DNA of 26,531 bases from a virus. This document shows positions 1 to 7,286 of the stretch, one piece after another. Made by a program: the position numbers and the translations under genes. The stretch's first letter is position 1. The number at the start of each line of letters is the position of its first letter. The notes under the pieces are model-generated. The model worked only from the letters and a program-made list of their open reading frames with translations, was not told the DNA's origin and did not search any database. Location: positions 1-26,531 of IMG/VR virus record IMGVR_UViG_3300023223_000374; one strand, given 5' to 3'.

Positions 1-2
1 AA

Positions 3-35
3 GCGGCGGAAGAGATTATGGACTCAATTGAATAA
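3..35 (+). CDS. C-terminal tail of an upstream late gene (partial)
   Basis: The first bases read as ten codons ending in TAA at 33-35 (peptide AAEEIMDSIE). The stop overlaps the AAGGAG Shine-Dalgarno of the next gene, which is the tight junction used throughout this genome. It is probably the end of a gene cut by the window edge. The stretch is too short to identify, and only the frame and the junction support it. Confidence 0.45.
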   Translation, partial: AAEEIMDSIE

Positions 36-45
36 GGAGAATGAT

Positions 46-249
46 ATGAATAAACTAGATGGAAACAAATTCTATACGGGTATCGCTGCTGTAATCTTGG
101 TTGCTCTTGGTCAAGCCTTTGTACCAGAGACAACAAGCAATCTAATTCACGAGATTGACTTGCTTGACATTTCTGGCGTTGAGGGTCAGGGCTGGTTGGC
201 ATGGATGCTATACGCATTCAGAAACGCCATGAAGAAAATGGAACGCTAA
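46..249 (+). CDS. Small membrane protein, possible holin
   Basis: A 67-residue protein. I chose the ATG at 46 because AAGGAG lies six bases upstream; the upstream TTG at 28 has no comparable site. Residues about 9-27 form one hydrophobic segment. A polar middle follows, then an amphipathic end (GWLAWMLYAFRNAMKKMER) with a basic C-terminus. Small size, one membrane segment, a charged tail and a place at the end of the late operon beside another membrane protein and the tail fibre fit a holin or similar lysis protein. No family signature was recognised and no endolysin is visible nearby, so the lysis role is inference. Confidence 0.6.
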   Translation: MNKLDGNKFYTGIAAVILVALGQAFVPETTSNLIHEIDLLDISGVEGQGWLAWMLYAFRNAMKKMER

Positions 250-272
250 GTAGTCCCGTAGAAGGAAGTGTA

Positions 273-863
273 ATGAATAGTATTATAGCTTTTATCATAG
301 GATTACTTGGTGCTATAATATATCGCTTCAGAGGCGCAGCGACCCCCCTTAAACGCTACCTGCCTCGCCCAATCTCCCAGATAGTATTCTCTCTCCCCTA
401 CGCCTATGTGGCGTTTCTATCTGGGGGATTTTGGGTTAGCTTTTTTTGCCTCTTGCTTACGTTGGCCTTTGTCTGCACTGGACATGGAAACGGCCATGAT
501 TTAGGTAGTGCTGACAGGGGAGAAGACGAAACATTAGAAATACTCGTTAAATGGCTCTATGGAAAAATACCTGAATACTGGTATGATGTTATCCTTATGT
601 TGGTTCTGGGTGTGTGTATAACCATTCCATGCGGCCTAGCGGCAGGGAGCATGCTTATCGCCCTCAGTGGCTCCCTGAAGGCACCTGCTTACATGATTGG
701 TCACTGGGTATATAACAACTCGCCCAAGGTAAGTAAAATTGACAGTAGCGGTAACGGCTATAAAGGTGTAAAATACCTTCCGCATCACCTCGACCATGCA
801 ACGGCGATAGGTGAGTTTGTAACCGGACTTTTATTATGGAGTAGCTTATGTCTCTTAGTTTAA
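273..863 (+). CDS. Multi-pass membrane protein of unknown function
   Basis: A 196-residue integral membrane protein. The start at 273 has GAAGGA upstream; a longer in-frame start at 201 would overlap the previous gene by 49 bp. Hydrophobic stretches lie near residues 3-19, 40-70, 108-135 and at the C-terminus. A soluble loop carries GHGNGHDLG, rich in His, Gly and Asp and possibly a metal site. The protein resembles uncharacterised phage membrane proteins that pair an N-terminal glycine-rich helix with a GHG motif, but I recall no assigned function. Its end overlaps the tail fibre gene by 16 bp, so the two are probably translated together. A lysis or host-surface role is possible but unproven. 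Confidence 0.75.
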   Translation: MNSIIAFIIGLLGAIIYRFRGAATPLKRYLPRPISQIVFSLPYAYVAFLSGGFWVSFFCLLLTLAFVCTGHGNGHDLGSADRGEDETLEILVKWLYGKIPEYWYDVILMLVLGVCITIPCGLAAGSMLIALSGSLKAPAYMIGHWVYNNSPKVSKIDSSGNGYKGVKYLPHHLDHATAIGEFVTGLLLWSSLCLLV

Positions 864-2365
864 ATTTAGGGACAGATTTGTCCTCAGCATTAGAAAGATT
901 CTCTCCTAGTAGAATAGAGGGTCTTACGGGTGAGTGGGATTTATCCGATATATCATCCATCACTTTCCAATCAGGTAGCGGTGTTGGCGGGATTATCGGG
1001 AATATCGCCAACTTAGTTAATCCGGGCACCCTAGACCTAGCATCCTCTTCCATCGTTCTATCAGGTTCATTTGGTGAGGAGCCGACTCTCCTATTCGATA
1101 TGAGCGGAAGACTCTCAGCATCTAACCTCGATGACAACACAATGGATTTATTCTCTGACGTTGTTATCTCACAACCTTATACGATTTTCCAAGCCGGTCG
1201 TGTTTACCCAGATGATTTTGATAATTCCTCTACCGCACAAAAGTTCGGTGGTATGAATTCAAATGCTAGCCTTCAAGTCGGTACTGATGATGACCTTGAT
1301 TATGTACGCAATGAAGCAAATATGACAGTGCAGGTATCAACGGGCTTTGATAAATCAGAAGATTTGCATATTAGGGTTATGAATGTTTCATCTACATCTA
1401 GTGGAACAATGACTCACTACGATAGTTCGTCTCAGGTCGGAACGTCCGGTGATTTTGACCCTGAGAGCACAAATGGAGTAGATAATAATTTCATCAGACC
1501 GCTTGGCATCTCAACAGGTGCAGGCGCTCAGAGCCTTAGATACATGCTCTATTACAACCGTGCTTTAACCAGCGCAGAGGAATCTCAGGTTATTGCCTTC
1601 ATAAGAGGTAGGTTCGGCGTTGTAACAACCCAAAAAGCATTCCTTGGCATGTTGCAATCAAACATGGTTGGAGACGCTAATCTAGGGACAGCCACAAGAT
1701 TCCCCTATGAGGATAGAATGAAGGTATTTCCCAACGACCAAGTGTTAGCCGCTTACAGTCACCTTGTAGCCATAGATAAGATTGCTGGGAGCGTTCTAAC
1801 GGTTCTTGACGACACGACCCCCCAATACTCTATGGGCGCGTCATTTATGAATACATGGAGCCGCTCAAGGGCAGAGCAACCAGTCTTTGCTATAGCGGCT
1901 AAAGGTGGTATTTCAGTTGAGGCATGGCTTGCATCTAGGAATGCATCCGACCCCGACGATACAACAACCCTATACGGAGCCGCCCTCACCCAATATCTAA
2001 GATTACGCGATACTGAAAACATAGACGTAGCTGGAATTATCCTACAGGGCTTGGAAACAGACGCAGCCAATAGCCGGACAGAGGCGCAAATGGATAGCGA
2101 CCTATCCGACCTTATTGACTTTATCCGGTTAGATACAGGTGATAACGTTCAATTCTCCCTAGGAGCCCCCACAGACGCGTTGCCCATTGGATCATTCCCA
2201 ACAAGAGACGCCGCAATTTTAGCCGTGCAGAACTTCTCTAAGGCTGGTGTGTTCATTGCAGATACATCTGATAGTACGATATTCACAGTAAAGGCAGATA
2301 ATATTCACTTTGACGTTGCTGGCATGGATTTAGTAGGTGCCTTACACGCAGCTAACTTTATCTAG
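848..2365 (+). CDS. Tail fibre/tailspike with SASA-type carbohydrate acetylesterase domain
   Basis: A 505-residue protein, start at 848 with GGAG upstream. Residues about 70-258 look like a LamG/concanavalin beta-sandwich, ending in the usual AEESQVIAFIRGRFG pattern. Residues 265-505 match SGNH/SASA acetylesterases (sialate O-acetylesterase family): block I QSNMVG at 270-275 with Ser271 as nucleophile, GGISVEAW at 353-360, QGLETDAA at 400-407 in the place of the family's QGExDA, and the Asp/His pair DNIH with D484 and H487. In block I the usual GQSN glycine is Leu here. The protein probably removes O-acetyl groups from host capsule or O-antigen during adsorption. It ends the rightward operon and shares its last four bases (CTAG) with a converging gene. 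Confidence 0.82.
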   Translation: MSLSLNLGTDLSSALERFSPSRIEGLTGEWDLSDISSITFQSGSGVGGIIGNIANLVNPGTLDLASSSIVLSGSFGEEPTLLFDMSGRLSASNLDDNTMDLFSDVVISQPYTIFQAGRVYPDDFDNSSTAQKFGGMNSNASLQVGTDDDLDYVRNEANMTVQVSTGFDKSEDLHIRVMNVSSTSSGTMTHYDSSSQVGTSGDFDPESTNGVDNNFIRPLGISTGAGAQSLRYMLYYNRALTSAEESQVIAFIRGRFGVVTTQKAFLGMLQSNMVGDANLGTATRFPYEDRMKVFPNDQVLAAYSHLVAIDKIAGSVLTVLDDTTPQYSMGASFMNTWSRSRAEQPVFAIAAKGGISVEAWLASRNASDPDDTTTLYGAALTQYLRLRDTENIDVAGIILQGLETDAANSRTEAQMDSDLSDLIDFIRLDTGDNVQFSLGAPTDALPIGSFPTRDAAILAVQNFSKAGVFIADTSDSTIFTVKADNIHFDVAGMDLVGALHAANFI

Positions 2366-2514
2366 CACATGACGCACTTGCCCTTGTGACAGCCACACGT
2401 GCATGCATTCATCTCCGTTAAATCCCTAACGCTAATGCCCATTTCCTCAAGCTCTTCACTTGTTTTATCGTTAAGAGACTCAGGCATTCTAGCTAATTTA
2501 CAACAACCAAACAT
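2362..2514 (-). CDS. Cys-rich 50-residue protein
   Basis: A 50-residue leftward gene with AAGGA seven bases before its ATG at 2514. It begins MFGCCK and ends with a cysteine cluster (CTCGCHKGKCVMC) holding five Cys and one His, which suggests zinc or another metal. The middle is acidic and probably helical. It is the last gene of the leftward early operon. Its stop codon overlaps the stop of the tail fibre gene on the other strand. Function unknown. The opening FGCCK recurs in an unrelated-looking small gene at 25593. Confidence 0.65.
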   Translation of the reverse strand: MFGCCKLARMPESLNDKTSEELEEMGISVRDLTEMNACTCGCHKGKCVMC

Positions 2515-2525
2515 TTTTCATTCCT

Positions 2526-2708
2526 TTATTTAGGCGATACATTATATTTACTTGTATCAACAACAACAAACCCCTCGCCCATCTCAACATAGCCGCCTAG
2601 ACGCTTGCAGGCATCCTTTGCGTTCTTCAATATTCTATTTCTTTTGGCTCTCCTAGCGCAAACAACACTGGAAGCATCTCTTTCTATATAGTCTTGTTTA
2701 TGTCTCAT
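2526..2708 (-). CDS. Small basic protein, unknown
   Basis: A 60-residue protein. The ATG at 2708 is preferred because GGAGG lies just upstream; an in-frame ATG at 2720 contains that site. The N-terminal half is strongly basic and helical (RRAKRNRILKNAKDACKRLGG) and the C-terminal half is a short beta-like stretch (YVEMGEGFVVVD). Nucleic-acid binding is possible from charge alone. No family recognised. It is 11 bp upstream of the Cys-rich gene in the same operon. Confidence 0.6.
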   Translation of the reverse strand: MRHKQDYIERDASSVVCARRAKRNRILKNAKDACKRLGGYVEMGEGFVVVDTSKYNVSPK

Positions 2709-2785
2709 TTTATCCTCCATAGGCGGGACAGCCAGCCACCGACTTAAGCACTAAGGCTAATGACCAGCTGCCCCATAAGTTCTCG

Positions 2786-3109
2786 CTATTGCGAATCCTT
2801 TAAGTTCTGTATGTGCATTAACTTACGTGCCGCCTTTTCCTGCTTTTTGTAGAGGATTTTCAGAGACTCGATTATAAGTTCAGCATGCTTATTGATGTTC
2901 TCAAAGTCCATCTTGGCGTCTTCGAGTAACGCCTCTAGGTGGGGGTCTCCATTGGTCATATCGTACTCCATCTTCGGCCTCATCATCCCCGTCATAGCGT
3001 GAAAGTTAGGGTGGGTGTATTCGAAGTCTTCGTCCTCATAGATAGGCATTTCCATTTTTACATTGCTATTCTCAATTACCCATAAATTCATATCAATTAC
3101 TTTGCTCAT
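2786..3109 (-). CDS. Hypothetical early protein
   Basis: A 107-residue protein. Its ATG overlaps the previous stop as ATGA and has GGAG upstream. It has an acidic, methionine-rich N-terminal half and a long C-terminal helix (about residues 55-105) with coiled-coil character and a basic end. No family recognised. A 65-bp spacer downstream on this strand holds only a weak TCGC-AATA-GCGA hairpin. Confidence 0.65.
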   Translation of the reverse strand: MSKVIDMNLWVIENSNVKMEMPIYEDEDFEYTHPNFHAMTGMMRPKMEYDMTNGDPHLEALLEDAKMDFENINKHAELIIESLKILYKKQEKAARKLMHIQNLKDSQ

Positions 3110-3315
3110 GATCTCGCTCCATTTAATTTGATGTTTTTAGATACTCTGTTTCCGTCTACGCAGTGTATAATATCAACCTTGTCTGATTTCTTGTTTCCGC
3201 AATAAATATCAGCTACATTTTTTGATTCGTCCTTAGATAGTCCGCACATAGAGTCAACGGTTTCGTTAAAGGGGGCTTTCCCCTTCCAGTGAGCTAATAC
3301 GGAGTAATCACTCAT
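3106..3315 (-). CDS. Hypothetical early protein
   Basis: A 69-residue protein linked to both neighbours by ATGA overlaps, so it is translationally coupled. It has three cysteines (MCGL, YCGN, HCVD) in a mixed alpha/beta sequence. Nothing identifies its function. Its tight place between the NinB-like gene and the next hypothetical gene supports real coding. Confidence 0.65.
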   Translation of the reverse strand: MSDYSVLAHWKGKAPFNETVDSMCGLSKDESKNVADIYCGNKKSDKVDIIHCVDGNRVSKNIKLNGARS

Positions 3316-3713
3316 CTCGAATATCCTCTATCTTCCTCTGGGTCTGGGTATCTCAACCCCAACTCCATGCAAATCAACTGAGCAGCTTCTATGATAGCAG
3401 AATACTGACCAACCTTTAAGCCTGATGTAGACATTGGTATGCTCTTAACCTCCCCATCATCAGTAATAAACTCCTCTCGCAAGTGGCAGTTCCAAGCAAT
3501 CCGGCGCTTCATGTCGGCCTTTTCATCCCCGTTAAATGAACATATGATATCCACAAGCTTATGGAAGTATCGCTCTTGGGATCGGCTTTTATTCTTTTTG
3601 TGCTTCTTTATGATAACTTCCCACTCAATCTCCTTATCAAGAGCATTAATGAAATTCATAGCCGTATAGCGCACGCTGTTATCGGGTCGGATGATGTAAA
3701 CTTCCTCACTCAT
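3312..3713 (-). CDS. NinB-like recombination protein
   Basis: A 133-residue protein. The start at 3713 is set by an ATGA overlap with the preceding 57-residue gene; an in-frame ATG at 3719 is an alternative. It resembles lambda NinB (Orf), a DNA-binding recombination mediator that helps load annealing and exonuclease proteins onto SSB-coated DNA. The supporting pattern is a basic stretch followed by KSRSQERYFHKL (about residues 42-53), then a C-terminal STSGLKVGQY region and an E-x-G-L-R-Y-PDPEE tail. It lies in one operon with an ERF-like annealase and an HNH nuclease, the usual company for NinB. The family call rests on remembered patterns, not an alignment. Confidence 0.65.
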   Translation of the reverse strand: MSEEVYIIRPDNSVRYTAMNFINALDKEIEWEVIIKKHKKNKSRSQERYFHKLVDIICSFNGDEKADMKRRIAWNCHLREEFITDDGEVKSIPMSTSGLKVGQYSAIIEAAQLICMELGLRYPDPEEDRGYSR

Positions 3714-3883
3714 ATGCATCTCACTAAATTAACATTTCTCCATGAACGCATACTTTCTTCTTTTGCTATGCGCTTACATTCAGATATAATCTGCTTTGGC
3801 TTAAGACGAACAAGGTAATGAATGCTATCAACCCTATGGTTCTCAATCATAATGTCGTATTCATGTAAAAAACTAACGTTCAT
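3710..3883 (-). CDS. Small basic protein, unknown (57 aa)
   Basis: A 57-residue gene filling the gap between two others. Its ATG at 3883 shares one base with the upstream TAA (TAATG) and its TGA overlaps the next ATG. It is helical and basic, with a likely amphipathic segment (KPKQIISECKRIAKEESMRSW). The junctions on both sides are the main evidence. Function unknown. Confidence 0.65.
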   Translation of the reverse strand: MNVSFLHEYDIMIENHRVDSIHYLVRLKPKQIISECKRIAKEESMRSWRNVNLVRCI

Positions 3884-4218
3884 TAGTACAAATCCTCGCT
3901 GTAAAGGTTTTTGAGTGTGCCTTGTTGATGGGGCTCTAAAAGCTGTCCTTTGCGCAACGCTATTTTGAAAGCCTCTAGTCGAGATATATAGTTGTTGTAA
4001 TTGTCGACAAAACCCTGTCCTGATATAGCTAGATCATCCGCAGAATACCCCATCATTTTCGCCTGCAATATCATCTGAGGGCAACAATGACGAATACCCA
4101 TGACGATTGTACCGTCTGCCATTAGATTGGCCGCACTAACCACGCGCCGGTTATCTTCATAATCCTTAGAGAATTCTTGCTGCTCTTTTATGGCCTCTTT
4201 TATATCTTCAATTTTCAT
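3883..4218 (-). CDS. Conserved-looking phage protein, unknown
   Basis: A 111-residue protein, ATG at 4218 inside the end of the HNH nuclease gene (11 bp overlap). It begins with a helical acidic and basic segment. It carries GIRHCCPQMILQ near the middle and a GQGFVDN...RLEAFKIA helix later, a pattern I associate with small uncharacterised phage proteins encoded near recombination genes. The HCC could bind metal. No activity can be assigned. Confidence 0.65.
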   Translation of the reverse strand: MKIEDIKEAIKEQQEFSKDYEDNRRVVSAANLMADGTIVMGIRHCCPQMILQAKMMGYSADDLAISGQGFVDNYNNYISRLEAFKIALRKGQLLEPHQQGTLKNLYSEDLY

Positions 4219-4561
4219 TTTTAAAATCCCTTATAAGTTCTAATGCTCTATCTTCATCACCCGTACACTCATGCAATGCTTTAGCTAGCTCTGTTGCTCT
4301 TTCAGTTCCCCCGTAACGCTCCCAGAACACCGACTCGCCCCACAACCTCTCTTTATCGTGGCAACCAGTCCAGCCTATCCCAGAGCAGCACAGAGGGACT
4401 ATATGCGAATCATCCGGCTTAAACCCCATACCGCCACCGTTATTCTTACGGATATGTGCCGCTTGAGTACGCCCCTCCTTCCCACATATACAAGCGAGGC
4501 TCGCGATGAATTTACGATGCTTACGGGACTTAATGCGCTCATGTTTAAAGTTGGAAACCAT
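4208..4561 (-). CDS. HNH-type nuclease, DUF968/Ref-like
   Basis: A 117-residue protein. CxC at 24-26, AAHIR with H36, and HIVPLCCSGIGWTGCHDKE (about 53-71) form the layout of the DUF968 group of phage HNH endonucleases, related to P1 Ref and found where other phages carry RusA or NinG. It probably cuts DNA during recombination or resolves branched intermediates. The Shine-Dalgarno is weak. It sits between an SSB-like gene and the NinB-like gene, consistent with a recombination cassette. The family is fairly clear; the substrate is inferred. Confidence 0.7.
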   Translation of the reverse strand: MVSNFKHERIKSRKHRKFIASLACICGKEGRTQAAHIRKNNGGGMGFKPDDSHIVPLCCSGIGWTGCHDKERLWGESVFWERYGGTERATELAKALHECTGDEDRALELIRDFKNEN

Positions 4562-4575
4562 GTTTTACTCTTATA

Positions 4576-4845
4576 TTACAACATCTTAGCAAATGGAATC
4601 TCATCACTAAAATCTTCTGGAATACTAGGAGCGCTCTGCACCGCCTCCTTAGCAGCTTGATAGCCCTCTCCCTTCATCTTTGGCGGGAATACCTTTACCC
4701 ATTGTCCGAGGAACTTAATAACATATTCCCCTTCCTCCTCGTTTAGCCAGAGGCTTCCCAGCTGGGTATTCTTCCACTTGGTTTCACCGTTTTTTTCGTA
4801 TTTCTCACCGTGGACAATATCGCCCAGTATTTTAAGTTTACTCAT
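4576..4845 (-). CDS. Putative single-stranded DNA-binding protein
   Basis: An 89-residue protein. The ATG at 4845 is chosen because AAGGAGA lies upstream and it overlaps the previous stop by eight bases; an earlier in-frame ATG at 4893 lacks this. The first 55 residues alternate as expected for a small beta-barrel (ILGDIVHGEKYEKNG, then ALW-like and VIKFLGQWVKVFPPK strands). The C-terminus is PEDFSDEIPF followed by four residues. DEIPF closely resembles the DDDIPF tip with which SSB recruits partners, though here it is not the very end. With an annealase and NinB-like gene in the operon, ssDNA binding is the best guess. Confidence 0.5.
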   Translation of the reverse strand: MSKLKILGDIVHGEKYEKNGETKWKNTQLGSLWLNEEEGEYVIKFLGQWVKVFPPKMKGEGYQAAKEAVQSAPSIPEDFSDEIPFAKML

Positions 4846-5059
4846 CGTCTTCTCCTTTATAGTCTGGATGTTGTTCTTCAAGGTCATGCTCATGCGCGTT
4901 TTCTAGCGTGAACTCCTTAGCCTCGTAATCAGCGTTAGCCTGTATCTCCTCGTTCCAAGATTCAGCAGCCACTTCCTGAGCCTCATTGTGAGACTCGGCC
5001 TCTATAATCTCCACGGAATCCCCGTATCCGGCGTCCCACCTAATTATGTATTTAGTCAT
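4838..5059 (-). CDS. Small acidic protein, unknown
   Basis: A 73-residue, very acidic protein (DLEEQHPDYKGEDDE at the end). It starts MTKYIIRWDAGYGDS, a pattern I recognise from unnamed small phage proteins. It is coupled by ATGA to the upstream annealase gene and overlaps the SSB-like gene by eight bases. The acidity could suit a DNA mimic or a partner of the ssDNA-binding proteins, but nothing shows this. Confidence 0.65.
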   Translation of the reverse strand: MTKYIIRWDAGYGDSVEIIEAESHNEAQEVAAESWNEEIQANADYEAKEFTLENAHEHDLEEQHPDYKGEDDE

Positions 5060-5928
5060 TTTAGTTCTCCTAGTTTTTTATTATAAAGATTTGCCAGCGT
5101 TGTGTGTGGATTTAGCCCATCACGCTTATACTTATCCGCTTTTAATGCCTGCTCTAGTGCGTCAATTCTATGCTTCCATTTCTGATAGTAAGCCTCCAGT
5201 AAGGGCAGATTATCGAATGCGCCGATTTTAGCCTTCATTTCCACATAAGAATCACACGCGTGATTAACATTAATGAATGAATACTTAAGGCTCTGCGCCT
5301 GATTACCAGCTTTCCAAACCGCTTTCATCTCTACGGCACTTTCGTTAATCGCATCATGGCAGACCGGATCACCAAACTCTCCCATATCAACCTGATATTC
5401 CTCAAACACATTAGCTAAATCAGCCTCACTCTGCCCGCACTTAATTATATGGCAAATATCATTAATCGTGCGCTTCTCGTCTTCGGTGGGTTCGTATGGC
5501 ACAACCTCTTTATGTTTGTCCTTCATTGAGTCAACGTATTTGTTATCGTCAAACTTCCCAAGGAACACATCAGCATTAAACCCTAGATATGATAGACACT
5601 TTGTCAAACCGTCCGTGATGGCCTTCTTAGCCGCGTCCTCATCCGCCCCATTGCTTGCGTTCAATTTCTTTTGTCCCGCTTGCCTAACAACTTGGTCTTG
5701 CTTGCCGTGCCATAGCGAAACATTGGCAATTACTGTATCATTCGGCGGGAAGATTAACTCATAAGACCAGCCCCAACCAACACCAACAGCACCGAATTGA
5801 CGTGTGGCCTCTTGAATTTGATACATAGCGTCTATAGCTGTAAAGCCACCACGCTGATTAACTTTTTTTGTGTGTGCGGGGTCTGTCTCGCAAACCGAAT
5901 TCCACAATTCCATATTTTCATCATTCAT
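5056..5928 (-). CDS. ERF/Rad52-like single-strand annealing protein
   Basis: A 290-residue protein, ATG at 5928 with AAGGA upstream. The N-terminal part (LWNSVCETDPAHTKKVN, then GGF near 27-29, then FGAVGVGWGW at 45-54) and the segment DEDAAKKAITDGLTKCLSYLGFNADVF (about 96-122) match phage proteins of the ERF/Rad52-like annealase class. These pair complementary single strands during recombination-dependent replication or circularisation. The C-terminal third is helical and variable, probably for partner contact. SSB-like, HNH and NinB-like genes follow in the operon. I am confident of the class and less sure which annealase subfamily it belongs to. Confidence 0.65.
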   Translation of the reverse strand: MNDENMELWNSVCETDPAHTKKVNQRGGFTAIDAMYQIQEATRQFGAVGVGWGWSYELIFPPNDTVIANVSLWHGKQDQVVRQAGQKKLNASNGADEDAAKKAITDGLTKCLSYLGFNADVFLGKFDDNKYVDSMKDKHKEVVPYEPTEDEKRTINDICHIIKCGQSEADLANVFEEYQVDMGEFGDPVCHDAINESAVEMKAVWKAGNQAQSLKYSFINVNHACDSYVEMKAKIGAFDNLPLLEAYYQKWKHRIDALEQALKADKYKRDGLNPHTTLANLYNKKLGELK

Positions 5929-5939
5929 TATTTTTTTCC

Positions 5940-6200
5940 TTATTTCATCATACTCATGGCTTCGCGCTCGATTACAAGAACATCAAAATCATGCTCCCCG
6001 TCCCCACCTGTTCCCTCGCCGTGGATGCCATCTCCATCATAAGACCACCAGTCTTCCCCAGCGTGGTATCCTTCTATTTTTATTTGTATCGGGTAAAACT
6101 CACCGCCCCCATTATGGTTGACCTCCCTCACAACAGAGACACCCCCGTTGCGAAAAGTTATTTGGTCGCCTACCGCTACTTTGGCAAAATTAAAGTCCAT
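5940..6200 (-). CDS. Hypothetical protein, small beta-barrel type
   Basis: An 86-residue protein. The ATG at 6200 shares one base with the upstream TGA (TGATG); a TTG at 6203 is unlikely. It contains VAVGDQITFRNG near the start, then a His/Gly/Trp/Asp-rich middle (DWWSYDGDGIHGEGTGGDGEHD). This layout recurs in small phage proteins of unknown role that look like SH3-type barrels. No catalytic residues can be named. Confidence 0.65.
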   Translation of the reverse strand: MDFNFAKVAVGDQITFRNGGVSVVREVNHNGGGEFYPIQIKIEGYHAGEDWWSYDGDGIHGEGTGGDGEHDFDVLVIEREAMSMMK

Positions 6201-6397
6201 CAACCTATCTCCCTACATTCAACGTCTGTTTCTTCCAAGTAATCCTTGTGGCATCCAAGGGCGTGCATGAACTCGCGCCAAGCGTCTTCAGCCCCATCAG
6301 CCGCCTCTATTTGCCCCGCGTGTGCCTTCCGGAAAAATATGCCCTGTTGGATTGTGTATGCAATGTCATTTGGTGGGTTTGTGAATTTGGCTTCCAT
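6200..6397 (-). CDS. Hypothetical early protein
   Basis: A 65-residue protein. The ATG at 6397 shares one base with the preceding stop and has AGGAG upstream. It is mixed helical, with a HALGCHKDYLEETDVEC segment near the C-terminus. No family recognised. Coupling on both sides supports it as a real gene. Confidence 0.6.
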   Translation of the reverse strand: MEAKFTNPPNDIAYTIQQGIFFRKAHAGQIEAADGAEDAWREFMHALGCHKDYLEETDVECREIG

Positions 6398-6708
6398 TAC
6401 GCTTCTCCTGACTGTTTACACAAATACCTGTTATCAGAGCCGCCTGTACGGGTTAAGCCCCCATATGCAGCGCAGGCTTCTTTGTGTTCTTGAACAATGG
6501 GATCAGGCGCCCTTACAAAAGCTCCGGTTATCCCGTCCTGCCATCTCTTAGCCTTATTGTTGTATACAGGCTTATGTGCCTTCTCGTATCCGGATATCTT
6601 GGCATTCAGGTGAATGATTTTAATCTCCGCAGCTTCCCAATATTTATATGCTTCATTACGGGAATCTTTCCAGTAATCGCGGTCTTTAGTTGTGGTTAAT
6701 CCAAACAT
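6397..6708 (-). CDS. Hypothetical early protein, helical
   Basis: A 103-residue protein, ATG at 6708 behind AAGGAGAGAGA. The N-terminal half is a charged, tyrosine-rich helix (DYWKDSRNEAYKYWEAAEIKI). The C-terminal half contains AHKPVYNNKAKRWQDGITGAFV and two cysteines. The function is unknown. It overlaps the next gene by one base. Confidence 0.6.
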   Translation of the reverse strand: MFGLTTTKDRDYWKDSRNEAYKYWEAAEIKIIHLNAKISGYEKAHKPVYNNKAKRWQDGITGAFVRAPDPIVQEHKEACAAYGGLTRTGGSDNRYLCKQSGEA

Positions 6709-6718
6709 ATCTCTCTCC

Positions 6719-6916
6719 TTATTTAATGATTATGGGGTTTACACCACCGTGTTTAACAACCTGCTTCATTATTTTCTCCCAACATTTATCTGGGTCTTGT
6801 GATGTGATGACAAATACATTAACAACCGTTGTTGAATTATCCTCTATGCCGTTTCCCCAATTCTGAGCGGTGGACTTTCCCGTTTTCTTATTAACAGTTA
6901 TATTTGCTTTATCCAT
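6719..6916 (-). CDS. Hypothetical early protein
   Basis: A 65-residue protein with GGGAGAGAGA just before the ATG at 6916. It has a short, polar, lysine-rich N-terminus, a beta-type centre (STTVVNVFVIT) and a helix followed by GGVNPIIIK. It is unidentified. A 10-bp gap separates it from the next gene. Confidence 0.55.
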   Translation of the reverse strand: MDKANITVNKKTGKSTAQNWGNGIEDNSTTVVNVFVITSQDPDKCWEKIMKQVVKHGGVNPIIIK

Positions 6917-6927
6917 TTCTCTCTCCC

Positions 6928-7122
6928 TTAATAGTTGTGTGCGCGGGTCGCGAAGCTTTCCACCGCGCTGTTAATAAATTCCGTATCGCCGCTGTCGCTT
7001 AATAGGTCGGCGGCTAGGTTTTGAAGTTCGGCGGTAATTGTGCCAACACCCCATTTCTCCATATGGTCGCCGCAAAACTCAGATAGCAATTCTTCAAAAT
7101 CTGTCGTGTCAGTGAATTTCAT
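6928..7122 (-). CDS. First gene of the leftward early operon, acidic, unknown
   Basis: A 64-residue acidic helical protein with GGGAGAGAGA before the ATG at 7122. As the promoter-proximal gene of the leftward operon it holds the place often taken by anti-host or regulatory peptides, but the sequence shows no recognisable domain. The leader upstream (7123 to about 7218) can form a stem between GAGGTC and GACCTC. Confidence 0.6.
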   Translation of the reverse strand: MKFTDTTDFEELLSEFCGDHMEKWGVGTITAELQNLAADLLSDSGDTEFINSAVESFATRAHNY

Positions 7123-7223
7123 TTCTCTCTCCCTTGTTAAAGTTGAGGTCAGCGGGGCTGTGCTAACCCGTTACGGCGAAAACTGAACAGTGTTACCTAC
7201 ACTTCGCTCCCGACCTCACAACA

Positions 7224-7252
7224 AACTTAACCCAGTGTTTCACCCACGTCAA
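7224..7252 (-). promoter_or_regulatory. Candidate leftward early promoter
   Basis: Read on the minus strand, TTGACG (7252-7247) is followed after 17 bases by TAAGTT (7229-7224). The -35 matches five of six consensus bases but the -10 only three. It points at the leftward operon about 100 bases away, and an ACACTG repeat (7233-7238) lies in its spacer. Plausible, not strong. Confidence 0.35.
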
Positions 7253-7286
7253 TAGCTTTTTTATTAATTTTCTCTCTTTTTTATTA

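Noticed and set aside
664-1140. 158-codon open frame on the minus strand
   Set aside because: It lies across the membrane protein and tail fibre genes, has no ribosome site, and its composition is that of a reverse shadow.
5797-6242. Several overlapping plus-strand frames
   Set aside because: They run opposite to well-coupled leftward genes, are phenylalanine- and serine-rich shadows, and lack ribosome sites.
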